Below are positions 43,539-51,093 of a DNA stretch of 64,000 bases, in pieces. The number at the start of each line of letters is the position of its first letter. Position 1 is the first letter of the stretch. The notes beneath the pieces are model-generated. The model searched no databases. It was not told the origin of the DNA and saw only the letters and a program-made list of their open reading frames with translations. Both the position numbers and the translations under genes were made by a program. This DNA comes from Streptomyces alfalfae (GTDB lineage Bacteria; Actinomycetota; Actinomycetes; Streptomycetales; Streptomycetaceae). Location: the NCBI RefSeq assembly GCF_004127445.1, contig NZ_QEXM01000029.1:1-64000 (forward strand). The letters are read 5' to 3'.

Positions 43539-45506
43539 TCACTTCTTCGGTCCCACGTGGATCCACTTGGCCTCGGACGACGTCCCGTCCTTGTCCGTGA
43601 CGAACAGCATGTACCAGCCGGGCGGCACCAGCGCCGCGTCCTCGCGCGGCACGTCGACCGTCACCTCGCCCTTGCCGCGGGTGAGCCGCAGGGCGATGGA
43701 CCGCTGCTCGACGTCCGTCGTGTGCGTCACGGCGCTCGGGCGCATCAGACGGGCCGACGCGATGTCCCCGGGGCGCTCGGTGCGGAACGTCGCGCGCCCG
43801 TCCGCCGCGAGCTGCTCGGGTCCGGCGCCGAGCACCGGGCGGTTCTTGCCGCCCTTGTGCAGCGACGGCGGCGTGAAGACCTCCATGCGCTGCTCGAAGT
43901 GGCCGAGCTTGGTGTTCTGCTCGTTGTCGTACAGCGGGTCCGAGCCGAAGGTGACCACGCGGCCGTCGGGCAGCAGCAGCGCCTCGGAGTGGTAGTTGCG
44001 GCCCACCTTGGGTGACGCCGCCGCGCGGAAGGAGTTGGTCCTCGGGTCGTAGAACTGCGCCTTCAGGATGTTGCTGGCGCCGCGCCCGCGGTAGTCCGAC
44101 GACCCGTTGGAGGTGAACACCGAGTCGTCCGGCATGATCACGCTGTTCAGGTAGCGCGTGCCCTGCGGCAGATCGGGCCCCGTCTTGAAGGACGGGTTCT
44201 CCTCCTTGAGGTCGATCACGGCGGTGCGCCCCGTCGACTTCTCCGACTCGCCCACTCCCCCGCCGCCCAGGATCATCACCTTCTGGTCCTGCGCGGGCGG
44301 CAGCAGCACGGAGGCCGACGTCTCGGTCTGGTCCGTGTCGGTCAGCCCGGGGACCTTCGTGAACGTGTTGGTCTCCAGGTCCCACAGGCCCGGCTCGCGA
44401 CCCTTGTCGGCGGGGCCGTAGCCCGCGTTGGAGGCCGGGTAGAACAGCTTGCCGCCCTTGGTGAGGAAGAGGGCGGGGTAGGTCGGGAAGTACCGCTTGG
44501 GGCCGTCCGTCCACTTCTTGGTCTTCGGGTCGTAGATCTCGTTGTCCCCGGGGTCGATCATGCCCACGTCGTCGAGCCCGGAGACCGCGAGCACCTTGCC
44601 GTCCTCCAGGCCGACGAGCGTGGGGTACCAGCGGGCCTTCTTCATCGGCTCCACCGGGACGTACCTCTCGGCCCGCGGGTCGAACTCGTACGCCGCCTTG
44701 ATCCCCTGGAAGTCCTGCTTCTCCATGTCGATCTTCTCGGCGATGCCGTACGTGTTGTCGGCCTCGTCCCCGGTCAGGCCCTCGATCTCGTACTGGGCCG
44801 ACTTGTCGTTGACCGACTCCTCGCCCGGCTCCAGCGCCTCGACGAAGACCCGCGCCTCGCTCGCCTTGATCTTCGTCTTCCAGGGCTTCATGGCGCCGGA
44901 CTCGGAGTACTTGATCTCGAAGTCCCGGGTGGCCTTGGGGACGTGCACGTCGAACTTGCTGACGTAACTGATGCCCGAGGGCGAGCGGAACCGCGTGCCC
45001 TTCTTGAGGACGACGGCCTTGTCGGGGTTCTCGTTCTTGACCCGCATGCCGCCGCCCGCCCGCTCCACCTCGCCGTCGAGCAGTTCGTAGCGCGCGGTGC
45101 CGCCCGCCACGAGGAGGCGGCCGTCGGGGAGCTGGGCGTGCCCGGAGCAGAAGAAGTCCTCGGGCGTCGGGATCTTCTTGAAGGTGTTGTTCTTCGGGTC
45201 CCACAGGACGGTGTCGAAGGAGCCCGCGTCGAACTTCTTCTGCTCGTTGCCGGAGCCCGCGACGATCAGCACCTTGCCGGTGTGCAGCAGCGCGGCGTGG
45301 ATGGCGTTGGTGCGGAACTCCTCGGGGATGTCGACCTGCTTCCAGGAGCCGTACCTCGCCTTGTAACCGGGCTGGGCGATCTTGTACTCGTGGTACTGCT
45401 CCTCGGCGAAGGAGAGCGCGGCGGGGGCGTTCAGCCCGACGAGCAGGGTGCCCGCGCCGACTCCGATGAGCGTCTTCCTGGTGCGCCGCGAGGGCCGGTA
45501 GGCCAT
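43539..45506 (-). CDS. glxA: Copper radical oxidase, galactose-oxidase-like
   Basis: 655 residues, the size of S. lividans GlxA. An N-terminal membrane anchor (TLIGVGAGTLLVGLNAPAALSF) is followed by a kelch-type beta-propeller and a C-terminal Ig-like domain. The Cys for the Tyr-Cys cofactor is Cys120 in EDFFCSGHAQLPDGR. Copper ligands are expected in YPALFLTKGGKLFYP and GRNYHSEALLLPDGR. GlxA is known to be needed with CslA for glycan deposition at hyphal tips, morphogenesis and pellet formation. cslA ends 4 bp upstream of its ATG, so the two are cotranscribed. Confidence 0.93.
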   Translation of the reverse strand: MAYRPSRRTRKTLIGVGAGTLLVGLNAPAALSFAEEQYHEYKIAQPGYKARYGSWKQVDIPEEFRTNAIHAALLHTGKVLIVAGSGNEQKKFDAGSFDTVLWDPKNNTFKKIPTPEDFFCSGHAQLPDGRLLVAGGTARYELLDGEVERAGGGMRVKNENPDKAVVLKKGTRFRSPSGISYVSKFDVHVPKATRDFEIKYSESGAMKPWKTKIKASEARVFVEALEPGEESVNDKSAQYEIEGLTGDEADNTYGIAEKIDMEKQDFQGIKAAYEFDPRAERYVPVEPMKKARWYPTLVGLEDGKVLAVSGLDDVGMIDPGDNEIYDPKTKKWTDGPKRYFPTYPALFLTKGGKLFYPASNAGYGPADKGREPGLWDLETNTFTKVPGLTDTDQTETSASVLLPPAQDQKVMILGGGGVGESEKSTGRTAVIDLKEENPSFKTGPDLPQGTRYLNSVIMPDDSVFTSNGSSDYRGRGASNILKAQFYDPRTNSFRAAASPKVGRNYHSEALLLPDGRVVTFGSDPLYDNEQNTKLGHFEQRMEVFTPPSLHKGGKNRPVLGAGPEQLAADGRATFRTERPGDIASARLMRPSAVTHTTDVEQRSIALRLTRGKGEVTVDVPREDAALVPPGWYMLFVTDKDGTSSEAKWIHVGPKK

Positions 45507-45509
45507 GGC

Positions 45510-47330
45510 TCAGTTCCCTCCTGTGGTGGTGCCGGTGGCGAACGCCGGCTCCGGTTCTCCGTCCGTCTTCGCGGCCGTCCGCGCGGAGGCCTCCCGCAGC
45601 TCCTGCTGGGCCCGCCGGTCCGCCCTGCCCTCCGTGAACCGGGTGCAGAGCCAGACGGAGACCGGCGCCAGGGAGATGGCGAGGGCGAGGGCGGCCCAGG
45701 TGCGCATGGCGGCGTGGGTGTGGCCGAGGGCGAAGGAGGCGGCGAGCGAGACGGTGAGCACCGCAGCCCAGAAGAGGTGGATGCGGAAGGTCAGCAGCCG
45801 GTCGGGGCTCGCGTCGCCGCCCTTGGGGGTGACGACGAAGCGGCTCGGGCGGCGCACGACGGCCGCGCCGAGGGACTTGGCGTAGACGGGCGCGGAGAGC
45901 GCCGACATGGCCATGCCGGCGAGGCCCCCGGAGCCCTCGGGCTCGTGCGGGGAGACGTTGTGCCTGCGGTTCCAGAGGTAGAGGCAGATCTGGAGGGCGG
46001 CGGCGTCGCTGTAGAGCATGAGCCACACGGAGGCCGCCACCTGCGTGCCCGACGCGCCGAACCAGAGGAACAGGACGCAGCTGAGCACGCCGAGCAGCCA
46101 GTTCACCGCCGTCATCGGGTAGTAGACGAGCATCAGGGTGTACGAGAGGAGCCGCCCCGGCGGCATCGAGAAGGGCGCCCGCCAGTACTGCTTGAACAGC
46201 GTCTCGTAGGTGCCGCGCGACCAGCGCATCTGCTGGGTGAAGAAGTCCGTCCAGGAGGCCGGGCCCTCGCCCACGGCGAGGACGTCGGGGGTGTAGACGG
46301 AGCGCCAGTGCCTGCGCGTGAGCGGGTTGCGGCGGCGGTGCAGCTCGAAGCCGGTCGCCATGTCCTCGGTGATGGAGTCGTACAGGCCGCCCACCTGGGT
46401 GAGCGCCGTGATGCGTACGACGTTGTTGGTGCCGACGAACATGGGCGCGCGGTAGCGGTTGCCCGCGCGCTGGATGAGCGCGTGGAAGAGGAACTGCTGG
46501 GACTCGGCGGCCTTGGTGACGGGCGTCTCGTAGTTGCCGTAGACCTGCGGCCCGACGACGAACGCCACGTCGGGGTCGCGGAAGTAGCCCATCATCCGCT
46601 CCAGGAAGTTGGGGAGCGGTACGTGGTCGGTGTCGACGGAGGCGAAGAAGTCGTACTCCGCGTGGTGCATCGCCAGCCAGGCGTTGTAGTTGCCGTGCTT
46701 GGTGCGCTTCTTGTGGGGGCCCTTGTCGCGGTTCCACTCCGGCACGCCGAGGCGCGTGAAGTGCTTGACGCCCAGTTCCGCGCAGAGGGCCCTGGCGCCG
46801 GGGTCGTCGCCCTCGTCCAGGAGCCAGACGTCGAGGGGGCCGGTGTGGTGGACCCGCACCGCGCCTTCCAGGGTCGCCCGGACCATGGAGAGGGGTTCCT
46901 TGCCGGGGACGTACGTGGTGAGGAACGCGACGCGGGTGCCCTTCTCGGGGAACACCGGGACGGGGTCCCGCGCGACCATCGTGGCGTGGGCGATCGACAC
47001 GACGTTGACCAGCATGAACAGCTCGATCAGGCCGATCGCCACGAGCATCGTGACGTCCAGGCCGACGAGCCATCTCTCGCCGCCCTCGCGTTCGGTCCAG
47101 TGGGTGGGCCAGACGAGGTAGACGAGCAGGAGGCCGGTGAGCACCGGGGCCAGCGTCATCAGGAGCACGGCCCGTATCCGGTGCGGTTCGCCCGCGAGCA
47201 GCTTGCGGTACTGGACCTGGTAGGCGCCTGCGCCGTCCCCCTTGCCCTTGCCCGTGCCGCGGCCCGGCTCGGTGAGCGCGCCCGCGAGCATGCTGTGGGT
47301 CTCGTAGTCGTAGCCCTCCGGCTGCCGCAC
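45510..47330 (-). CDS. cslA: Cellulose synthase-like glycosyltransferase (GT2)
   Basis: 606 residues, GTG start with GGAGGGC. Two N-terminal TM helices (AVLLMTLAPVLTGLLLVYLVW, LVAIGLIELFMLVNVV) precede the GT2 domain with DEGDD, FFASVDTDHVPLP (DxD), SITEDMATGFELH (TED) and TQQMRWSRGTYE (QxxRW). Four or more TM helices follow. It makes a beta-glucan at growing tips, where it interacts with polar-growth proteins such as DivIVA in S. coelicolor. First gene of the cslA-glxA operon. Confidence 0.93.
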   Translation of the reverse strand: MRQPEGYDYETHSMLAGALTEPGRGTGKGKGDGAGAYQVQYRKLLAGEPHRIRAVLLMTLAPVLTGLLLVYLVWPTHWTEREGGERWLVGLDVTMLVAIGLIELFMLVNVVSIAHATMVARDPVPVFPEKGTRVAFLTTYVPGKEPLSMVRATLEGAVRVHHTGPLDVWLLDEGDDPGARALCAELGVKHFTRLGVPEWNRDKGPHKKRTKHGNYNAWLAMHHAEYDFFASVDTDHVPLPNFLERMMGYFRDPDVAFVVGPQVYGNYETPVTKAAESQQFLFHALIQRAGNRYRAPMFVGTNNVVRITALTQVGGLYDSITEDMATGFELHRRRNPLTRRHWRSVYTPDVLAVGEGPASWTDFFTQQMRWSRGTYETLFKQYWRAPFSMPPGRLLSYTLMLVYYPMTAVNWLLGVLSCVLFLWFGASGTQVAASVWLMLYSDAAALQICLYLWNRRHNVSPHEPEGSGGLAGMAMSALSAPVYAKSLGAAVVRRPSRFVVTPKGGDASPDRLLTFRIHLFWAAVLTVSLAASFALGHTHAAMRTWAALALAISLAPVSVWLCTRFTEGRADRRAQQELREASARTAAKTDGEPEPAFATGTTTGGN

Positions 47331-47519
47331 AGCGCCCTCCAGGTTGCGTCGTCGAACGTCGATTCAGAACGATCCGATAACCACACAGAAGTGGAGTTTG
47401 ACCGGCGTGTCGAACCGGGCGCGTCCGTGTGAGGGGTTTTAGGTTGGGCCGTTTTGGTGCGGTTGCGAGGGGCTCAGGCTTCTGCTCGTTCCCGCGGGGC
47501 GCGCCCGCCGGGCACGCGA

Positions 47520-47545
47520 AAGCCCCCGCCGTGAGACGGGGGCTT
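47520..47545. terminator. Hairpin terminator after the thiamine-binding-type gene
   Basis: AAGCCCCCG and CGGGGGCTT flank an 8-nt loop, 19 bp beyond the stop at 47564 on the minus strand and upstream of the cslA promoter region. Confidence 0.65.
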
Positions 47546-47563
47546 GGCCGGGGGGCGGGGGTG

Positions 47564-47857
47564 CTACGCGGAGAGGTGGCGCTCCACGGTCGCGACCTTG
47601 GCGGAGAGGCCGTCGGTCACGCCGGGGCGGATGTCCGCCTTCATGACGACGGAGACGCGGGGCGCCCGCGCCTCGACCGCCGCCACGGCGCGCTTGACGA
47701 CGTCCATGACCTCGTCCCACTCGCCCTCGACGGAGGTGAACATCGCGTCGGTCCGGTTCGGCAGCCCCGACTCGCGGACGACGCGCACCGCGTCGGCCAC
47801 GTACTCCCCGACGTCCTCGCCGACGCCGAGGGGCGTCACGGAGAAAGCGACGATCAT
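47564..47857 (-). CDS. MTH1187-family thiamine-binding protein
   Basis: 97 residues. It belongs to the MTH1187/YqgV-like family (PF01910): [69 protein letters not shown]. Family members form small alpha/beta ferredoxin-like tetramers and some bind thiamine. It overlaps the upstream DUF3817 gene by 4 bp (ATGA, 47854-47857), so the pair is coupled. The cellular role is not established. Confidence 0.85.
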   Translation of the reverse strand: MIVAFSVTPLGVGEDVGEYVADAVRVVRESGLPNRTDAMFTSVEGEWDEVMDVVKRAVAAVEARAPRVSVVMKADIRPGVTDGLSAKVATVERHLSA

Positions 47858-48198
47858 GCGTTCACGACCCCCTCGCGGCGGGCGCGCGAGGCGATGACCG
47901 CGGCCTCGGCCTCACGCTTCAGCTTGCGCTCGGCGAAGATGCCGCCGAAGGGCGGGATCGCGAGCAGGAAGTACACCGCGGCGGTCTTCCACGGCCACTT
48001 CGTGCGGTTCCAGGCGTCGAGCAGGAAGACGACGTAGGCGAGGAAGAGGATCGCGTGGATCCATCCCATCACCGGGACCCCGTTGAAGTCGGTGGTCCGC
48101 TTGAGCACCGAGCAGACCAGCAGGATCGGGAACGAGATGGCTTCCGGGATCGAGACGAGTCGGAGTCGGTGCAGGGCAGCGGCAGTCTTGATGTCCAC
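47854..48198 (-). CDS. DUF3817-family membrane protein (second copy)
   Basis: 114 residues from a GTG with AAGGTGACCC upstream. Three TM helices ([60 protein letters not shown]). The motif order [20 protein letters not shown]...W...P...FAERK matches the copy at 41276. It is cotranscribed with the MTH1187-family gene and divergent from the AIM24 trio, 164 bp away. Confidence 0.83.
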   Translation of the reverse strand: MDIKTAAALHRLRLVSIPEAISFPILLVCSVLKRTTDFNGVPVMGWIHAILFLAYVVFLLDAWNRTKWPWKTAAVYFLLAIPPFGGIFAERKLKREAEAAVIASRARREGVVNA

Positions 48199-48350
48199 GG
48201 GTCACCTTCGGTGAGGGGCGGCGGAAGAGGGCGGGGGCTCGGCGACCTGATCTTGTGAACGGACGCACAAGCGACCCCCATTGTGACATCGGGGTCTTCT
48301 CGGGGTGCGCTCAGGGCCCTTCACCCTGTTCCGCGTGGGCACGCGGCGGC

Positions 48351-48365
48351 TACCGTCGATTCGTG
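48351..48365 (+). promoter_or_regulatory. Leaderless-type -10 for the AIM24 operon
   Basis: TACCGT (48351-48356), 6 nt, GTG at 48363. Same layout as for the regulator at 25546 and the pyk gene. Confidence 0.5.
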
Positions 48366-49001
48366 GCTACGTTCCGGCTCCAAGGGAGCAGAGTGCTCGC
48401 CGTCGACATGACCGGCGACGCCGTGAAGGCGAAGAACGGCTCGATGATCGCCTATGACGGTCAGATGGCCTTCAAGAAGATGACCGGCGGCGGCGAGGGC
48501 ATCCGCGGCATGGTCACGCGCCGCGTCACCGGCGAGCAGATGACGGTGATGGAGGTGAAGGGGCACGGCACCTGCTGGTTCGCCGACCGGGCCACCGAGA
48601 TCAACCTCGTGCGGCTCCAGGGCGACAAGCTGTACGTGGAGGCGGGCAATCTGCTGTGCGCCGACGCCGGCCTGCGTACGGGCACGAGCTTCACGGGGCT
48701 GCGCGGCGCCTCGCAGGGCAACGGCCTGTTCACCACGACCGTCGAGGGCACCGGCCAGGCGGCGATCGTCTCCGACGGTCCGGCGGTGGTGCTGCGGGTC
48801 TCGCGGCAGTATCCGCTGACGGTGGACCCCGGCGCCTATATCGCCCACCAAGGGGAGGTGCGCCAGAGCTTCCAGTCCGGCGTGACCTTCCGCACCTTCA
48901 TGGGCGAGGGCGGCGGCGAGGCCTTCCAGATCCGCTTCGAGGGCGAGGGCCTCGTCTATGTCCAGCCCAGTGAGCGCACCACGATCGCGGGGGACGTCTG
49001 A
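48363..49001 (+). CDS. AIM24-family protein, copy 1
   Basis: 212 residues from the GTG at 48363, which lies 6 nt after TACCGT; the frame is open 36 codons further with no support. AIM24 (TIGR00266-like) proteins are double-stranded beta-helix trimers of unknown function; the yeast member affects mitochondrial architecture. Visible features are MIAYDGQMAFKKMTGGGEGI, GHGTCWFADRATEINLVRLQGDKLYVEAGNLLCAD, then FTTTVEGTGQAAI. No signal peptide. It is the first of three adjacent paralogues; copy 2 starts 1 bp after this stop. Confidence 0.85.
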   Translation: MATFRLQGSRVLAVDMTGDAVKAKNGSMIAYDGQMAFKKMTGGGEGIRGMVTRRVTGEQMTVMEVKGHGTCWFADRATEINLVRLQGDKLYVEAGNLLCADAGLRTGTSFTGLRGASQGNGLFTTTVEGTGQAAIVSDGPAVVLRVSRQYPLTVDPGAYIAHQGEVRQSFQSGVTFRTFMGEGGGEAFQIRFEGEGLVYVQPSERTTIAGDV

Positions 49002-49002
49002 C

Positions 49003-49653
49003 ATGCCCTTCCGAGAGATCAACTCCAAGATGGTCGAGGCCACCGTCCAGCCGGGCGCCAAGATCTTCAGCCAGCGCGGCGCCATGCTCGCCTACAAGGG
49101 CGACGTCTCCTTCACCCCGAACATCCAGGGCGGACAGGGCGGCCTGATGTCCATGATCGGCCGCAGGGCCGCGGGCGAGGCGACGCCCCTGATGACCGTG
49201 GACGGCGCGGGCACGGTCCTCTTCGGGCACGGCGGCCACCACATCCAGGTGATCACCCTGGCCGGGGACACCCTCTATGTGGAGGCCGACCGGCTGCTGG
49301 CCTTCGACGGCACGCTCCAGCAGGGCACGATGTTCATGGGCTCCCAGGGCGGCGTCATGGGCATGGTGCGCGGCCAGGTCAGCGGCCAGGGCCTGTTCAC
49401 CACGACCCTGAAGGGGCACGGCGCGGTGGCCGTCATGGCGCACGGCGGAGTCGTCGAGGTGCCGATCACCCCCCAGCGCCCGGTCCACGTCGACCCGCAG
49501 GCGTATGTGGCGCACCACGGCGACATCCGCAACCGGCTGTCCACGGCGCTCGGCTGGCGCGACATGGTGGGGCGCGGCTCCGGCGAGGCGTTCCAGCTGG
49601 AGCTGTCGGGCGCCGGCTCGGTGTATGTGCAGGCCTCGGAGGAGAAGCTGTGA
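49003..49653 (+). CDS. AIM24-family protein, copy 2
   Basis: 216 residues, ATG one base after the stop of copy 1, with GGGGGA as ribosome site. It has the family pattern in the same order: SQRGAMLAYKGDVSFTP, AGTVLFGHGGHHIQVITLAGDTLYVEADRLLAFDGTLQ, GLFTTTLKGHGAVAVMAHGG, VYVQASEEKL. A Gly/Met-rich segment (GGVMGMVRGQ) is present as in bacterial homologues. It overlaps copy 3 by 4 bp (GTGA). The three presumably act together, possibly as a hetero-oligomer. Confidence 0.87.
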   Translation: MPFREINSKMVEATVQPGAKIFSQRGAMLAYKGDVSFTPNIQGGQGGLMSMIGRRAAGEATPLMTVDGAGTVLFGHGGHHIQVITLAGDTLYVEADRLLAFDGTLQQGTMFMGSQGGVMGMVRGQVSGQGLFTTTLKGHGAVAVMAHGGVVEVPITPQRPVHVDPQAYVAHHGDIRNRLSTALGWRDMVGRGSGEAFQLELSGAGSVYVQASEEKL

Positions 49654-50456
49654 ACCCGAACGTCTCGACCCCCGCGGGCGCCCCGGCCGTCTTCGACCCG
49701 ATGACGCTGCCGAGCGACGACAACGTGAACGCGTACACCTTCTGCGTGGAGCTCAAGGGGAGCCAGTGGTTCCTGCAGAAGGGGAAGATGATCGCCTACT
49801 ACGGGCGGATGGAGTTCAACGGCATCGGGCACGGCCGTCTGGACCGGCTGGTCCGGACCAGTTTTCATTCGCCGCTGCACGCGAGTGACTGGGTGGTGGC
49901 GGAGGGCCAGGGCAAGATGCTCCTCGCCGACCGGGCCTTCGACGTGAATTCGTACGACCTCGATGAGGGCAACCTGACCATTCGCTCGGGCAACCTCCTC
50001 GCTTTTCAGCCAACTCTCGCGCTGAAGCAATCGATCGTGCCCGGCTTCCTGACGCTCATCGGGACGGGCAAGTTCGTGGCCGCGTCGAACGGTCCCGTGG
50101 TGTTCATGGAACCGCCGATCCGGGTCGACCCCCAGGCCCTGGTGGGCTGGGCCGACTGCCCCTCGCCCTGCCATCACTACGACCACGGTTACCTGACGGG
50201 CGTGATCGGCGGCGTGCGGGCACTGACCGGCATCGGGGGGACGTCCGGGGAGGAGCACCAATTCGAGTTCGTCGGCGCGGGCACCGTGCTGCTGCAGTCC
50301 ACCGAGGCGCTGCTGCCCGAGCAGGCGTCCGGGGAGGTACCGCGGCAGGCGGGCGTGCCGGGCGCGGGGAGCGCGCCGGGCGGAGCGGGACAGCAAAGCG
50401 GCGCACCGCGTCTTCCCGGACAACTGGGGGACCTCCAGCGTCGCTTCGGGCTGTGA
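49650..50456 (+). CDS. AIM24-family protein, copy 3
   Basis: 268 residues, GTG start overlapping the previous stop. It is more diverged: WFLQKGKMIAYYGRMEFNGIG, GKMLLADRAFDVNSYDLDEGNLTIRSGNLLAFQ, LIGTGKFVAASNGPVVFME. It has two Cys in DCPSPCHHYDHGY, absent from copies 1 and 2, and a 45-residue Pro/Gly/Ala-rich tail. It is the last gene of the operon and is followed after 118 bp by the AbsC-like regulator with its own promoter. Confidence 0.85.
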   Translation: MNPNVSTPAGAPAVFDPMTLPSDDNVNAYTFCVELKGSQWFLQKGKMIAYYGRMEFNGIGHGRLDRLVRTSFHSPLHASDWVVAEGQGKMLLADRAFDVNSYDLDEGNLTIRSGNLLAFQPTLALKQSIVPGFLTLIGTGKFVAASNGPVVFMEPPIRVDPQALVGWADCPSPCHHYDHGYLTGVIGGVRALTGIGGTSGEEHQFEFVGAGTVLLQSTEALLPEQASGEVPRQAGVPGAGSAPGGAGQQSGAPRLPGQLGDLQRRFGL

Positions 50457-50561
50457 GCGGTAGTCTGCGGAGTGTGACGGCGAACGCCTGTGCGCCTCAG
50501 TGCCGACTGGGGTGCGAGCCGTGTCACATTTCCCCGTTCGTTCACCTTTCAACTTCTTAGG

Positions 50562-50577
50562 TAGAATCGATTCCATG
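50562..50577 (+). promoter_or_regulatory. Leaderless-type -10 and palindrome at the absC-like start
   Basis: TAGAAT (50562-50567) lies 7 nt before the ATG at 50575. The perfect palindrome GAATCGATTC (50565-50574) overlaps it, suggesting autoregulation by the MarR-type product. Confidence 0.45.
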
Positions 50578-51051
50578 GAGACCGAGACGGCCCCGCAGTG
50601 GCTGACCGACGAGGAACAGTGCGCTTGGCGCACCCACGTAGAGGTCAACAGGATGCTGACGTATCAGCTCGAAAAAGACCTCCAGCCGTTCAACCTGACC
50701 ATGAACGACTACGACATTCTCGTGCACCTCTCCGAATCGGACGAGCTGCGGATGCGGATGAGCGATCTCGCCGCCGCCACCCTCCAGTCCAAGAGCCGGC
50801 TGTCCCACCAGATCACCCGCATGGAGAACGCGGGCCTGGTGCGCCGCGAGAACTGCGAGTCCGACCGGCGCGGCCTCTACACCGTCCTCACCGAGGACGG
50901 CATGGAGACCATGCGGAGGGTGGCCCCGCACCACGTCGCCTCCGTCCGGCGGCACTTCGTCGACCTCGTCTCGCCCGAGGCGCTCAGCGAGCTGCACAAG
51001 GCCCTGACGCCGATCGCGGAGCATCTGCGGTCCCAGCGCGGCAAGCCCTGA
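50575..51051 (+). CDS. absC: MarR-family regulator, AbsC-like
   Basis: 158 residues from the ATG at 50575 (leaderless-type promoter; upstream in-frame codons lack support). It closely fits S. coelicolor AbsC, a zinc-responsive MarR protein affecting antibiotic production: WLTDEEQCAWRTHVEVNRMLTYQLEKDLQPF, LTMNDYDILVHLSESDELRMRMSDLAAATLQSKSRLSHQITRMENAGLV, wing RRENCESDRRGLYTVLTEDG. His and Cys residues in the dimerisation and wing regions could be zinc ligands. The orthology call rests on recalled sequence similarity and gene order. Confidence 0.8.
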   Translation: METETAPQWLTDEEQCAWRTHVEVNRMLTYQLEKDLQPFNLTMNDYDILVHLSESDELRMRMSDLAAATLQSKSRLSHQITRMENAGLVRRENCESDRRGLYTVLTEDGMETMRRVAPHHVASVRRHFVDLVSPEALSELHKALTPIAEHLRSQRGKP

Positions 51052-51093
51052 CCACCCGGCAGGACCGCCGCGCCCGCCTCCACCCGCCCCGGT

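Noticed and set aside
43393-47073. A 1226-codon minus-strand frame across glxA and cslA
   Set aside because: Arg/Pro/Gly-rich out-of-frame reading of two well-recognised genes.
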